A stretch of DNA of 64,000 nt from Ooceraea biroi (GCF_003672135.1 NC_039515.1:12772001-12836000), one strand, 5' to 3'; positions 47,639 through 59,557 are shown, counted from the stretch's first letter. The notes: generated by a model from the letters alone, not told the origin. Numbers and translations are program-made.

Positions 47639-47722
47639 AAATCGATAACTTTTTATGTACCTGGATATGTGAACGTTAGTGTAAAGACGAATTTTCGCGA
47701 TTTTCATTACGACGCGAGACAT
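47639..47722 (-). promoter_or_regulatory. Conserved upstream block of OR-G
   Basis: The block (aatcgataactttttatg, acgttagtgtaaagacgaat, tttcgcgattttcattacga, cgcgagac) lies 362-445 bp upstream of the ATG. The ggctgac core word is shortened here and in the OR-H copy. Confidence 0.4.
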
Positions 47723-47762
47723 GAATAGTGTTACACATTAGAAGTTCTGATTACACATTTAA

Positions 47763-47999
47763 ACCTTTGCACTCGAGAAGCGACCTTAGTCGCGATTCGG
47801 GTTGGTGCAGTAACTAGAATAACGAGTGAAAAGCGACAAAACTGTTTATGTTTGATTTGGGTGCACTTCATAGTAAAACACTTCATTGTGTTTCTTATTT
47901 TTATTATTTTATTTAAATTAGTATTGTAAATTATTATTTTAAATTATTATTATTGTGAGTTGCTACCCTATAGCGAAAAGACTATCGCGTGCAAAGGGA
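47763..47999. mobile_element. ~236-bp TTAA MITE upstream of OR-G
   Basis: Inserted at TTAA in the word cacatttaaa. Ends read acctttgcactcgagaagcg and the mirror ctatcgcgtgcaaaggg. The same insertion lies upstream of OR-H (53225-53459); OR-A, -B, -C, -D and -I have the unfilled catttaaaa site. Its 3' TTAA has mutated to ataa. Confidence 0.8.
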
Positions 48000-48511
48000 T
48001 AAAATGTGTACGTACAGGTAAGAAAGCGAATATGTGTTTTGTGTATAGTGCAATGATCAACAAGTGTAAGAATGTTGTAAATGCAGGGTACGAGATTACG
48101 TGTGGTTAGTTATAAGAAAGGAAACTTGATATTAAATATTACAATAATTAAATTGGAAGGATACAAAATGTAACAATTAGAACAATAACGGGCTGGTGTT
48201 AATGATAAAAAAATAGAATATTATGAGATATTCGGTTGGAATATTTTCACAAATGCATATTATTGTAGAGGAGTGAATGAAAAAATGTCTTATAAACACC
48301 TATTAATAAAGCTTTATCATTTACAGTCAGATTTGTCATTTGTTTCGATTTTAATGCACAGAGCAAATTGTAGATAGGATACCGTCATACTAGCTAAAAG
48401 AAAAAGAAAAAGAAAAAATGCTGATATAGTATTAAAGCTCATAATGCAAATTTTAGAAATATAACAATAAATGAATAAATTTAATATTTAATTTAATATT
48501 TAATTAGCTGT

Positions 48512-48845
48512 TTGGCTTCAACTATGTTCAACATGGCTACCGATGCAAAAGCATCCAATGTCATAATTAAACAGTCGATCAACACGTACACTCCCATTGT
48601 CCCTTCTAGAATAAACCGAGGTTTTTAAATTTGTACGGTCACTATCATATATCATATCTATACAATTATATAAAAATACCTACCTTTATTCTTAATAACA
48701 TTAAAGTAATGATAATATAATGATTTTATCCAAATTTATAATCAAGTATATCTGCGTTCAATATATAATATATTATTATTAGTATATAGTAGTATATAGT
48801 AGTATATAGTATTAAGTATGAATTAAATGTAAAAACTTATGCTTT
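48512..48845 (-). pseudogene. Exon-like relic pair downstream of OR-H
   Basis: The second piece reads LEGTMGVYVLIDCLIMTLD then AFASVAMLNIV on the minus strand, closely matching the OR-G copy with one codon deleted. The first piece ends near 48841, but its donor is mutated (GCATAAG). A short tandem repeat (tatagtag)n lies beside it at 48779-48816. Confidence 0.35.
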
Positions 48846-49137
48846 CACGAGTGTAAGGATATTATGGTCCGTTCTTTGGCATATCACTAACTACTAGAAT
48901 ATTAGAACAAAAATTGTATACTTGCACGTACCTACGTCGAAGAGTAGATTATATACATATACATTATATTAAAAATAGTTTGTTAATTAATATAATTAAT
49001 ATATTTTCGATGTATTCATTCGTTCAAATGTAATTTATTAATATGTATGCAACAAAGTACATATACTATATATTGAATTTTATATTTATAAGTCAAATTC
49101 GAGTAAATCATGATTATAATTCTTCTTGCGTGTTTTC

Positions 49138-52100
49138 TTATTGACTTCGCGTAGAAAGCATAAACATAACATATGATATCGACATACTCATAAGCTGTAA
49201 CAAATATTTTTTGTCCCATGACAAATACCAGAATAAAATTTTGGTGCTATGCGTTCCATACCGAAGCAAAACCTTCTAACGATGCATCAAATAAACCTCC
49301 AGCTGTTAAGGTACTCTTAATGCTACTTCTCTGCATAATGAACAATATCACTTTCTGCAACCACAGTGGTGCTGTGTACCATTCCGTATTGTATCTGTTA
49401 ATATATAACGTTTAATCTAAACCTAGTTGGAATTATGAATCAAAATTCTTATTTGTTTATTAAACTATGAGTTAGAAAATTATTAGTGAGATAAAAAATT
49501 GTGTTCTTAATCATTTATGTAGATAATCGTCAGGACGGTGTGGATGCAATAGTAGTTCAGAAAAAGTATCGAATACTTACGTTGTTCGGAAAATATTTGT
49601 GCTGGTGTCTATGACACTTTGTCCAACATAATTTCCTACATATAAATAATACAAATGTAAAAGTATAAACGTGGTAGTCGCAATTACTTCAAGTACGTCA
49701 TTTAAAGGTGTCAGCACATGAAAGAACTGAAACGAGCGGTAATGAGATTACTTTTCACATTTTAATATTTACATTTGTGATAATGATTAACATGTCAGTA
49801 TAAATAATACTGTAGTCTTCCAGCATTAATGGCATTTAGGCGCTTACATGGAAAACACTGAAACTTGTAGAAGCTACTCCAAATAGTAATAATATGAAGT
49901 ATAATGTTGCAAAACTGTTCGTCAAGATATTGGCCAAACTTTAACAACAAAACCCACATTTCTTATAAGTTTATTAGTCATTAATATGACTACTGCGCCG
50001 GTACCCATTGCACAGTGCATGGCTTTTATATGGCCCCGCGCCGGGCAATGAGTGCCGGCGACGCCCTTGAGTCGCTCAAACTGACGATACTGCGCGGCAT
50101 AAACGAAAAGATAACAGAATGGACTCGGTAGTCAACGTGTTAATATATACACTTATGTAGTATATATATTAATTATTAGTGTACAACACGTTGTGTTAAT
50201 ATATACATATACACTCGAAACCTTTTTTACGAATTGTTAGACGTGCTCAAAAGAAAAAAAAACAGGAGCTTTACAATTGTTCTAAAATATCTGTAACAAC
50301 AACTTAACAACGATACATACGCCCGTTTACAATAAATAAACTAATAACATATGGCAAGAATTATTTTTCCCCAAAATTAGCAGTGATTGCAGAATAATAT
50401 GGACAAAGGTTCCAAGCGCAAAAGTCGAAGATATAGTATATTAATACCTACTCCACAGCTCTGCGATGAAGATATACTGCATGAATTAATCTCTCATATA
50501 GTATATGTTGCCGAAAATCTTTTGACATTTGTAATATTTTTTCGTCAAATATGTGCTCTATTCGATAGCTACGTAAAAATTACATAATATCAAAATTGTA
50601 CCTATTGATGACGCAACGCATACAATTCATTTAAGGATATCTTTAAAGTAAATTAAATAATTTCGCTTATTAAACTTAAAGGGTTTAAAGGATTTAAAGG
50701 GTGCAACTTGATATTTACCCGACAATTTCAAATATGGCGCAATTGTGCAATGCATATGCTAGAAGCATTGTTGCAATAGCTGCTATTGTTATACAGCCTG
50801 CATACGCGGATATGAAAATATATATTAAAATAGCAAAGAAATATCTTTCTTGATCGACGAAGCATTCTACTATAACCGGTAACCATAACGGTCGTGATTC
50901 ATTCAGTGGTATAATTGCATCAAGTATAAATGATGTAGAAGATAGTATGAGTATTCCCAGGCTAATAAAAGTACCTATGACTGAAGTATGTTCGATTCAT
51001 CATATATTTCAATATATATGAAAGGGACAGAATTATATGTTATAAATGTAAAATGTAGTATGTAAAAAAGATTTCTTTATTGTAAATGTTTAAATAATAA
51101 ATATTATAAGATATAACGTTCTAACTGTCATTTATAAGAAAAATGTTAGAAAAAGGAAAGTTAAATTATATCGTAGAAAGTTTTCTACAATTATTCAAGA
51201 CTAGTTATGTGTGCATTTGGTTAGACTATTCTTATAAATTAAAAATATAAAACTCTTCTGTGAAGTTTTGTAGGCGATTTGAATTGAATATCTTAATTGA
51301 AATATTAATCATAGTAGTCACATAATACACATCAAAATAATATATTATTATAATATATTATAATATATTATAAATAATTATAATGTATTATTATAATATA
51401 TTATAAATAATTATAATGTATTATTATAATATATAAAATATATAAAATATATTATAATATAGACAATAATATGTTAAAGGAGATAATTGAACTATAATAC
51501 TGTGCTGATGTGTGATTTTAATTCTTACGCGTAAAACTGATCGTATGGAATCTTGCGTTGCATGCATGCTTTTGTATTATGTCCAATTCCGCCTGATTTT
51601 TCAATATTTTCCAATCGTAGCGAACTCTGTTAAAGATATACTTGATCTGCGACCACACAATAAATACAATTTTTTTGGTTTCTTTTTTTAATGTTATATA
51701 TGTTTCAGAAATAATTGTCTTTCATCACTATCATTATACATTAATGCACTTTCAGCAATTTAATACATTATATCGCCTTGTAGATTGTTTTGTAAAAACA
51801 GATGAAAAAATTCCAATAAAAATCGTATTTTGAGTGAAAACAAAATTTTGCGTTGCATTAAAAAATATGCGTTCACATACGTTATTAGTAAGTAGCAACC
51901 CTGCAGTATATTTTATTATAAAAACACAATCAATAATAACGATCATGAGTATTTTCATGACTTTTGCAATAGTCCAGGTATTCACGAGAAATACGGTGAG
52001 CTGAAAAATATAGTTTTATTGAATCATTTTAGTGTAAAAAGTAGATAGTTCTACGTAGTGTAGATGATGCAGATTTTTTCATTAGTTGACTGAAGTTGTA

Positions 52101-52192
52101 GATACGAACATGTTGTTTAAGATAAGAACATGTTGTTAAATTATGATCTTAAGCTGGTTGTAAAAAATTTTGTCGATTCTCTTTCACAAACA

Positions 52193-52242
<50 letters not shown>

Positions 52243-52732
52243 CATTATTAAAACTTATGATATTCCGTACAAAAAACTATATCTAGAAATAGTTCTTTAA
52301 TAAATAACAGTGATTAAAATATGTCAAACATTACTTATTGTTAGTTAAACATGATTTTAACAATGTGTCAACCAGATCAAACCTATATTCCCTAGTATGT
52401 GCACAATTCTTGAAATATATATTAATTTATCTGAAATATTGTTTTATTATGTACATTTTTCTGTATTATAAATGATTATTAACATCTATCAATGAAGATG
52501 TTTGGAAGAATAAATTGTCATAACTATACTTATGTAATAAAATGCATTATATCAGAATATACATATTATATCAGAAGTCGATTTGTACCTGACATAATAT
52601 GTTTGATATGAATAATGTTTCAAAAAATATAATTTGTATCTTCTTTACGGCTGAAGTGTCGTAAGGCCACAAGCCGACACATACTAAAAGAATTCTGTTT
52701 AGTTTATAATACCGTTCTCCTATAAAATCCAT
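49138..52732 (-). CDS. Odorant receptor OR-H, complete, 9 exons, 395 aa
   Basis: Orco-dependent odorant receptor. Exons on the minus strand: 52732-52589, 52000-51881, 51646-51529, 50980-50719, 50568-50452, 49938-49848, 49726-49581, 49394-49262, 49194-49138; total 1188 bp, one open frame. Exon 1 starts MDFIGERYYKLNRILLVCVG then LWPYDTSAV. Exon 4 has LDAIIPLNESRPLWLP but ECFVDQERYFF, a cysteine where every other gene here has tyrosine, and its last codon is GG| rather than AG|, giving G before YRIEH. The exon 5 donor is GA|GTAGGT, the best consensus of the family, which supports the same boundary in the others. Exon 8 ends EGFAS. The tail reads LMSMSISYVMFMLSTRSQ then TAA. It shares MITEs with OR-G (two) and OR-I (one). 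Confidence 0.92.
49985..50139. mobile_element. 155-bp TTAA MITE in OR-H intron 5
   Basis: Orthologous to 44757-44906, with TTAA at both sides. It has a few extra bases (ataacagaatgga) near the right end, shared with the OR-I copy but not the OR-G copy. Confidence 0.85.
51339..51465. repeat. AT-rich tandem repeat in OR-H intron 3
   Basis: Repeats of the words tattataatatattataaat and aattataatgtattattata occur about three times. Specific to OR-H. No coding role. Confidence 0.75.
52199..52239. repeat. (CA)n microsatellite in OR-H intron 1
   Basis: About 20 CA units lie in intron 1. OR-I has a shorter run at the same relative place (58632-58650), where OR-A and OR-G have a tatatgtatgt word, so the repeat grew within this clade. 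Confidence 0.85.
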
Positions 52733-53100
52733 TTTTAGTTAAAGTTAAAATACATATACCAGAAGTGATAGCATAGACATAGCTTTTCTTTCTACGTCTC
52801 GATGTTAAATGCATGATAGACTACTGATTCTAACATTTGCAGCAAACGTTTTACAACAGTGGTACTGCTATGTACTAAAGTACGAAGCATTGAATAAATT
52901 ATGAGGCATTACCAAGTAAGGTACAAATAGTTGAATAAAATAATTTTTTTCTGCCTTTTCTTTTCCTTTAATGTAGTAATTTAAAGTAATATTAATATAA
53001 AAGTACATTGTAATAATACATCGAGATAATATGATACATCGAGACAAGTACTGAAATTACTAACATAATGATATATTGCACGTATGGTTTTCTATTCTAC

Positions 53101-53185
53101 AAATCGATAACTTCTTATGTACCTGTATATGTGAACGTTAGTGTAAAGACGAATTTTCGCGACTTTCATTCCGACGCGAGACATG
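53101..53185 (-). promoter_or_regulatory. Conserved upstream block of OR-H
   Basis: aaatcgataacttctt, gaacgttagtgtaaagacga, attttcgcgactttcattcc and gacgcgaga lie 369-453 bp upstream of the ATG. The copy is very like that of OR-G. Confidence 0.4.
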
Positions 53186-53224
53186 AATAGTGTTACACAT
53201 TATAAGTTTAGATTACACATTTAA

Positions 53225-53459
53225 CCCTTTGCATTCGAGAAGCGACCTCAGTTGCGACTCGACGCAGTAATTAAAATGACGAGTGAAAGGCGACAAAAGT
53301 GTTTATGTTTGATTTGGATGCACTTCATAATAAAGCATTGTGTTTATTATTTTTATTAACATTTTATTTAAATTATTATTAATGTAAATTAGTATTATAA
53401 ATAATTATTATTGTAAGTTGCTAGTATTCTATCGCGAAAAGGCTATCGAGTGCAAAGGG
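53225..53459. mobile_element. 235-bp TTAA MITE upstream of OR-H
   Basis: TTAA at 53221-53224 and 53460-53463. Ends are CCCTTTGCATTCGAGAAGCG and the mirror of CCCTTTGCACTCGATAGCC. It is the same insertion as 47763-47999 upstream of OR-G, with the target intact on both sides here. Confidence 0.85.
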
Positions 53460-54413
53460 TTAAAATGTGTACGTACAGAAAGAAAGCGAATATGTGTTTT
53501 GTGTAAAGTGCAACGATCAACAAGTGTAAGAATGTTGAAAATGCAAGGTACGAGATTACGTATAGTTAGTTACAAGAAAGGAAACTAGATATTAAATATT
53601 AATTAAATTGTAAGGATACAAAATGTAGCAATTAGAATAATAACGAGCTGGTATTAATGATAAAAAAAATAGAATAATCTTATGAGATATTCGGTTGGAA
53701 TATTGTCACAACTGTATATTATTGTATAAGAGTGAATGAAAAATTGTCTTATAAACACATATTAATAAAGCCTTATCATTTACAGTCAGATTTGTCATTT
53801 GTTTTGATGTTAATGCACAGAATAAATTGTAGTGAGATAAGATACCGTCATACTAGCTAAAAGAAAAAAAAAGAAAAAAAATGCTGATATGGTATTAAAG
53901 CTTATAGCGAAAATTTTATAAATATAGCAATAAATGAATAACTTTAATATTTAATTTAATTAGCTGTTTGACTTCAACTATGTTCAACATGGCTATCGAT
54001 ACAAAAGCATCCAATGTCATAATTAATACCTTTATTCTTAATAACATTAAAGTAATAATAATATAATAATCCTATCCAAATTTATGATCAAGTATATCTG
54101 CGTTCAATATATATAATATATTATTAGTATTTTTATATATTATTAATTATGAATTAAATGTAAAAACTTACGCTTCCACGAGTGGAAGGATACTACGGTC
54201 AGTTCTTTTGCACATTACTAACTACTAGAATATTAGAACAAATATTGTATACTTGCACGTACCTACGTCGAAGAATGGATATACATTATATTAAAAAGAT
54301 TTTAATATAATTAATATAATTCATACATTTCTGATATATTCATTTCTTCAAATGTATTTTATTAATGTGTATGCAACAGAGTACATATACTATATATCGA
54401 ATATGTTTTATAT

Positions 54414-57400
54414 TTATAAGTCAAATTCGACTAAATCATAATTATAATTCTTCTGCATATTTTCTTGTTGACTCCGCGTAGAAAGCATAAACATAACATA
54501 TGACATCGACATACTCATAAGCTGTAACAAATATTTTTTGTCCCATGACAAATAACAAAATAAAATTTTGGAGCTATGCGTTCCATACCGTAGCAAAACC
54601 TTCTAAAGATGCATCAAATAAACTTGCAGCTGTTAAAGTACTCCTGATGCTACTTCTCTGCATAATGAACAATATCACTTTCTGCAACCACAGTGGTGCT
54701 GCGTACCATTTCGTATTGTATCTGTTAATACATACAGAGATATATGTAACGGTTAATGTAAACGTAGATGGAAGTATCAATCACAATTCTGATTTGTTTA
54801 TTAAATTATGAATTGAAAAAGTATTAGTAGACTAAACAATTGTGTGTTCGTAATTATGTAGATAATCGTCATGATGGTATGAATGCAATAGCAGCTCAGA
54901 AAAAATATTGAATAATTACGTTGTTCGAAAAATATTTGTGCTGGTGTCTATGATACTTTGTCCAACATAATTTCCTACATATAAATAATACAAATGTATA
55001 AGTATCAAGGTGCTAGTCTCAATTACTTCAAGTACGTTATTTAAAGATGTCAGCACATTAAAGAACTGAAACGAGCGGTAATGAGATTACGACTGTTCAC
55101 ATTTTAATATTTACATTTGTGATAATAATTAATATTTCTGCATAAATAATACTATATATAGTCTTCAAGCATTAATTGCATTTAGACGCTTACATGAAAA
55201 ACACTGAAACTCGTAGAAGCTATTCCAAATAGTAATAATATGACGTATAATGTTGCAAAACCGTTCGTCAAGATATTGGTCAAACTTTAACAGCAGAATC
55301 CGTATTTAACATGAGCTTATTATTCATTAACATGACTACCGCGCCGGTACCCCATTGCACGGTGCATGGTTTTTACATGGCTTCACGCCGGGCAATGAGT
55401 GCCGGCAGCGCCCTTGCATTGCTCAAGCTGACGTTATATTGCGCGGCGTAAACGAAAAGATAACAGAATGGACTCGGTAGTCAACGTATTAATATATACA
55501 CCTTTACACTCGAAACCTTTTGCACGAATTGTTAGATGTGCTCGAAAGAAACTTTGCAATTGTTAGCAATTTATAGACCCGTTTACACTAAATACAAAAT
55601 AATTACATATTGCAAGAATAATTTTTCCCTGAAATTGGCAGCGATTGCAGAATAATATTGCGAAAAGGTTCCGAGCGCAAAAGTCGAAATTATACTATAT
55701 TAATACCAACTCTATAGCTCTACGATGCAGATATACTACATGAATTAATCTCTCATGTAGTATATGTTCCCGAATATCTTTTGACATTTGTAATATGTTT
55801 TCTTCAAATATGTGCTCCATTCGATAGCTATGTAAAAAGTACTTAACATTAAAATTGTACCTATTGAGGACGCCACGCATTCATTCAAGTATATCTTTGT
55901 AGTAAAGTAAATAACTTCACTTATTAAGCTTAAAGGTTTAATGGATTTATAGGGTGCAACCTGATATTTACCTGACAATTTCAAATATGGCGCAATTGTG
56001 CAATGCATATGCTATATGCATTGTTGCAATACCTGCTAGTGTTATACAACCAGCAAATGTGGTCATGAAAATGTGTGTTAAAATAGCAAAGAAATATCTT
56101 TCTTGATCGACGAAGTATTCTACTATAATCGGTAACCATAACGGCCGTGATTCATTCAGTGGTATAATTGCATTAAGTATAAATGGTATAGAAGACAGTA
56201 TGAATAGTCCCGCGCACATAAAAGTACCTAAAACTAAAGTACGTTCGATGCGTCATATATTTCAATATATACATGGAAGAAGAAGAATTATATGTTATAA
56301 ACGTAAAATTTATTATGTAAAAAAGATTCCTTTATTGTAAATGTTTAAATATTATGTGATATAAATTCTAAATTTCATTTCTAAGGAAAATGTAAGAAAA
56401 ATGAAAGTTAAATATATCGCATAAATTTGTCTACAATTATTCAAGACTAGTTTTGTGTGTATCAGGTTAGACTACCTTTAAATGTAAATTTTAAATATTA
56501 AACTAGAATTTCTGTACTGTAGGAGATTTTAATTGAATATCTTAATTGGAACATTAATTATAATATTGACATAACACGCAAAATAATATATTGTAAATAA
56601 TATAATATAAAACATAAAGGATATTATATTAGGAGTGTGATTTAGTTTTGAGGGTTTTGCAACAGATGGCTGTAGTGTCAGTTTGTTCCAATAGCTGTTT
56701 CCGATAACTGTTCTTTCTTACAGTGTTGACATTATCCATCACATTTAGTAGCATTATAGCAATAGATGCAATAACAGTCGTGTTTATATCATCGTAAAAA
56801 TGCAACTTCCGAAACAGCATTTTCGATATGCGTTGCTTTTGTTTTTTAATCAAAAGAAAACTGCGGCTGACGGTTATAGAATTCTTGTGGAAACTTATGG
56901 TGATTCTGCCCCATCAATTAAGACGTGTGAATACTGGTTTAGACGCTTTAAAAGTGGTCATACTGATGTGAAGGACAAAGAACGCTCGGGACAACCAAGA
57001 AAGCTTGAAAATGCAGATTTGCAAGCATTATTGCACGAAAATCCAACACAATCCACTTCAGAACTTGCCAGAGTATTAAATGTTGATCGTACAACAGTTA
57101 CGAAACATTTACATGAAATGGGAAAAATTCAGAAAGAAGGGAAATGGGTTCGACATGAATTATCGGAAAGTGCCATTGCGAACCGGTTGAACATTTGCAT
57201 TTCGTTGATCGCCAGGCAAAAAAAGAAGAGTCTTTTGTCTCGGATTGTTACTGGGGATGAAAAGTGGATTTATTTTGATAATCCCAAACACAGAAAATCA
57301 TGGGTGGATCCAGGCGAACCATTAACATCCACTCCGAGACGCAATATTCACGGTTCAAAAGTAATGCTCTGTATTTGGTGGGATAGTGTACTATGAGCTG

Positions 57401-59115
57401 TTAAATCCGCATGAGACTGTCACGGCTGATCGTTATCGACACCAATTGTACAAGTTGAAGCAAGTATTGGACCAAAAACGACCACCAATTGCGAGTAAAC
57501 GACGGAAAGTGATTCTTCTTCGTGACAACGCTCGACCTCACGTTGCGTTATCAGTGAAACAAACACTATTAGAGCTCGAATGGCAAGTCTTACCGCACCC
57601 CGCGTATTCTCCGGACATTGCTCCATGCGATTATTATTTGTTCCGGTCGATGCAACACGCTTTAGAGGATACACACTTTGATAATTTGGAAGAAGTGCGA
57701 AAATTCGTCGACGAATGGATGAACTGAAAAGAAGAGTGATTTTATCGTGGTAGAATCCATCTCTTGCCAAAAGATGGGAAAAAGTTATAGAAAACAAAGG
57801 AAAATATTTTGATTAAGGTATTCATTCATTATCATATTTAAATACATGCGTTTTTGAGGAAAAAAAACCCTCAAAACTAAATCACACCCCTAATATTACA
57901 TACAAGAATATATATAAAAGAGATAATTAAACTATAATAGTGTGCTGACGTGATTTTAATTCTTACGCATAAAAGCGATGGTATGGAATCTTGCGTTGCA
58001 TGCATACTTTTGTATTATGTCCAATTCCGCCTGATTTTTCAATATTGTCCAATCGTAGTGGACTCTAGTAAAGATATACTTGATCTGCGACCACAAATAA
58101 ATACAATTCTTTTTTGTTGTTACTTTTTTTAATGTTATATATGTTTCATAAATAAATTTTCTTTCATGTGTATCAGTATGCATTAATGCACTTTCAGCAA
58201 TTTAATACATTATGTCGCCTTCTAGACAGTTTTATAAAAACACATGGAAAAAGTCCAATAAAAATCTTTGAGTGAAAACAAAATTTTGCGACATTAGAAA
58301 ATATGCGAACACATACGGTATTAGTAAGTAGCAATCCTGAATTGTATTCTATAATAACAATGCAATTAATAAGAAAGAACATGAGTATTTTCATGATTTT
58401 TGCAATATCGCAGTTTTCCACGAGAAATACGTTGAGCTGAAAAAGATACCTTTATTGAATCACTAATTTAAAAAGTAGATAGTTATACGTAGTTTAGGAG
58501 ATGCAGATTTTTTTCTTTAGTTGACTAAAGTTTTAGATTCGAACATGTTGTTTAAGATGAGAACATGTTAAAAGTATGATCTTAAGCTGGTTGTAAAAGA
58601 TTTTGTCAATTCTCTTTCACATACAAAGTTACACACACACACACACACACGTACATTATTAAAACTTATGATATTCTGTACAAAAAGCTTTATCTAAAAA
58701 TAGTTCTTTACTAAATAATAGTGATTAAAATTTATTGAACAGTACTTATTGTTAGTTAAACAATGTCAACCAGATCAAACCGGTATTCCCCAAATTGTGT
58801 GTATAATTATTGAAAAATGTATTAATTTATCTGAAATATTTTTTTTATTATGTTATGTACATTTTCCTGTATTAGAATTGATTATTAACATCAATCAATG
58901 AAGATATTTGGAAAAATAAATTTTCATAACTATATATACTAAAATCCATTAAATCAGAAGTCGACTTGTACCTGACATAATAAGATTGATAAGAATAATG
59001 CTTCAAAAAATATAATTTGTATCTTCTTCAAGGGTGAAGTGTCATAAGGCCACAAGCCGACACATACTAAAAGAATTCTGTTTAGTTTATAATACCGTTC
59101 TCCTAGAAAATCCAT
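54414..59115 (-). CDS. Odorant receptor OR-I, complete, 9 exons, 412 aa, mariner in intron 3
   Basis: Orco-dependent odorant receptor. Exons on the minus strand: 59115-58972, 58436-58317, 58084-57967, 56233-55972, 55827-55711, 55284-55194, 55065-54920, 54721-54589, 54521-54414; total 1239 bp, one open frame. Exon 1 starts MDFLGERYYKLNRILLVCVG. Exon 4 has LNAIIPLNESRPLWLP (N where the family has D) and EYFVDQERYFF. Exon 7 has NYVGQSIIDTS, exon 8 WYAAPLWLQKVI and EGFAT. The exon 7 donor is AC|GTAATT, weaker than the GTAAGT of OR-H. The last exon is the longest of the array (108 bp): after STRSQQENMQ the tail KNYNYDLVEFDL is gained before TAA. Intron 3 is lengthened by mariner copy 2, inserted in the opposite orientation; splice sites and frame are kept. 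Confidence 0.92.
55331..55488. mobile_element. 158-bp TTAA MITE in OR-I intron 5
   Basis: Orthologous to the copies in OR-G and OR-H: ends catgactaccgcgcc and ctcggtagtcaacgta, with TTAA on both sides. Confidence 0.85.
56629..57893 (+). mobile_element. mariner element, copy 2 (in OR-I intron 3)
   Basis: A 1265-bp element with termini TTAGGAGTGTGATTTAGTTT and the mirror of TTAGGGGTGTGATTTAGTTT, flanked by TA at 56627-56628 and 57894-57895. It is very similar to copy 1 along its whole length. The transposase is on the plus strand, opposite to OR-I. Confidence 0.93.
56800..57727 (+). pseudogene. mariner transposase pseudogene, copy 2
   Basis: The D,D34D transposase starts at ATG 56800 (MQLPKQHFRYALLLFFNQ) and is open through both helix-turn-helix regions and the first aspartate (VTGDEKWIYFDNPK) until CIWWDSVL, then TGA at 57396. 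The rest continues in another frame with LLRDNARPHVA and HPAYSPDIAPCDYYLFRSMQ to a stop at 57727. The break is at the same bases (tttggtgggatagtgtacta) as in copy 1. It lacks the N-terminal stop of copy 1. Confidence 0.9.
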
Positions 59116-59471
59116 TTTTAGCCAAAGTTAAAATACATATATCAGAAGCGATAGCATAGACATAGCTTTTCTTTCTACGTCTCGATGTTAAATGCATGAC
59201 ATAGACTACTGATTCTGAAATTTGCAGCAAACGTTTTACAACAGTGGTACTGCTATGTACTAAATTACGAAGCATTGAATAAATTATGAGGCATTACCAA
59301 GTAAGGTACAAGTTGAAATAAAATAATTTTTTCTGGCCTTTCTTTTCCTCTAATTTAGTAATTTAAAGTAATATTAATATAAAAGTACATTGTAATAATA
59401 CATCGAGATAATATCGACAATTACCGAAATTGCTTACATAATGATATATTGCTAGTATGGTTTTCTAGTAC

Positions 59472-59557
59472 AAATCGATAACTTCTTATGTACCTGTATA
59501 TGTGAACGGTAGTGAAAAGACGAATTTTTGCGGCTTCGTCAGTCCGACGCGAGATGT
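59472..59557 (-). promoter_or_regulatory. Conserved upstream block of OR-I
   Basis: aaatcgataacttctt, a shortened agtgaaaagacgaatttttg and cagtccgacgcgagatgtga, 357-442 bp upstream of the ATG. The gctgactttcat core is altered (gcttcgtcagtcc). Confidence 0.4.
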
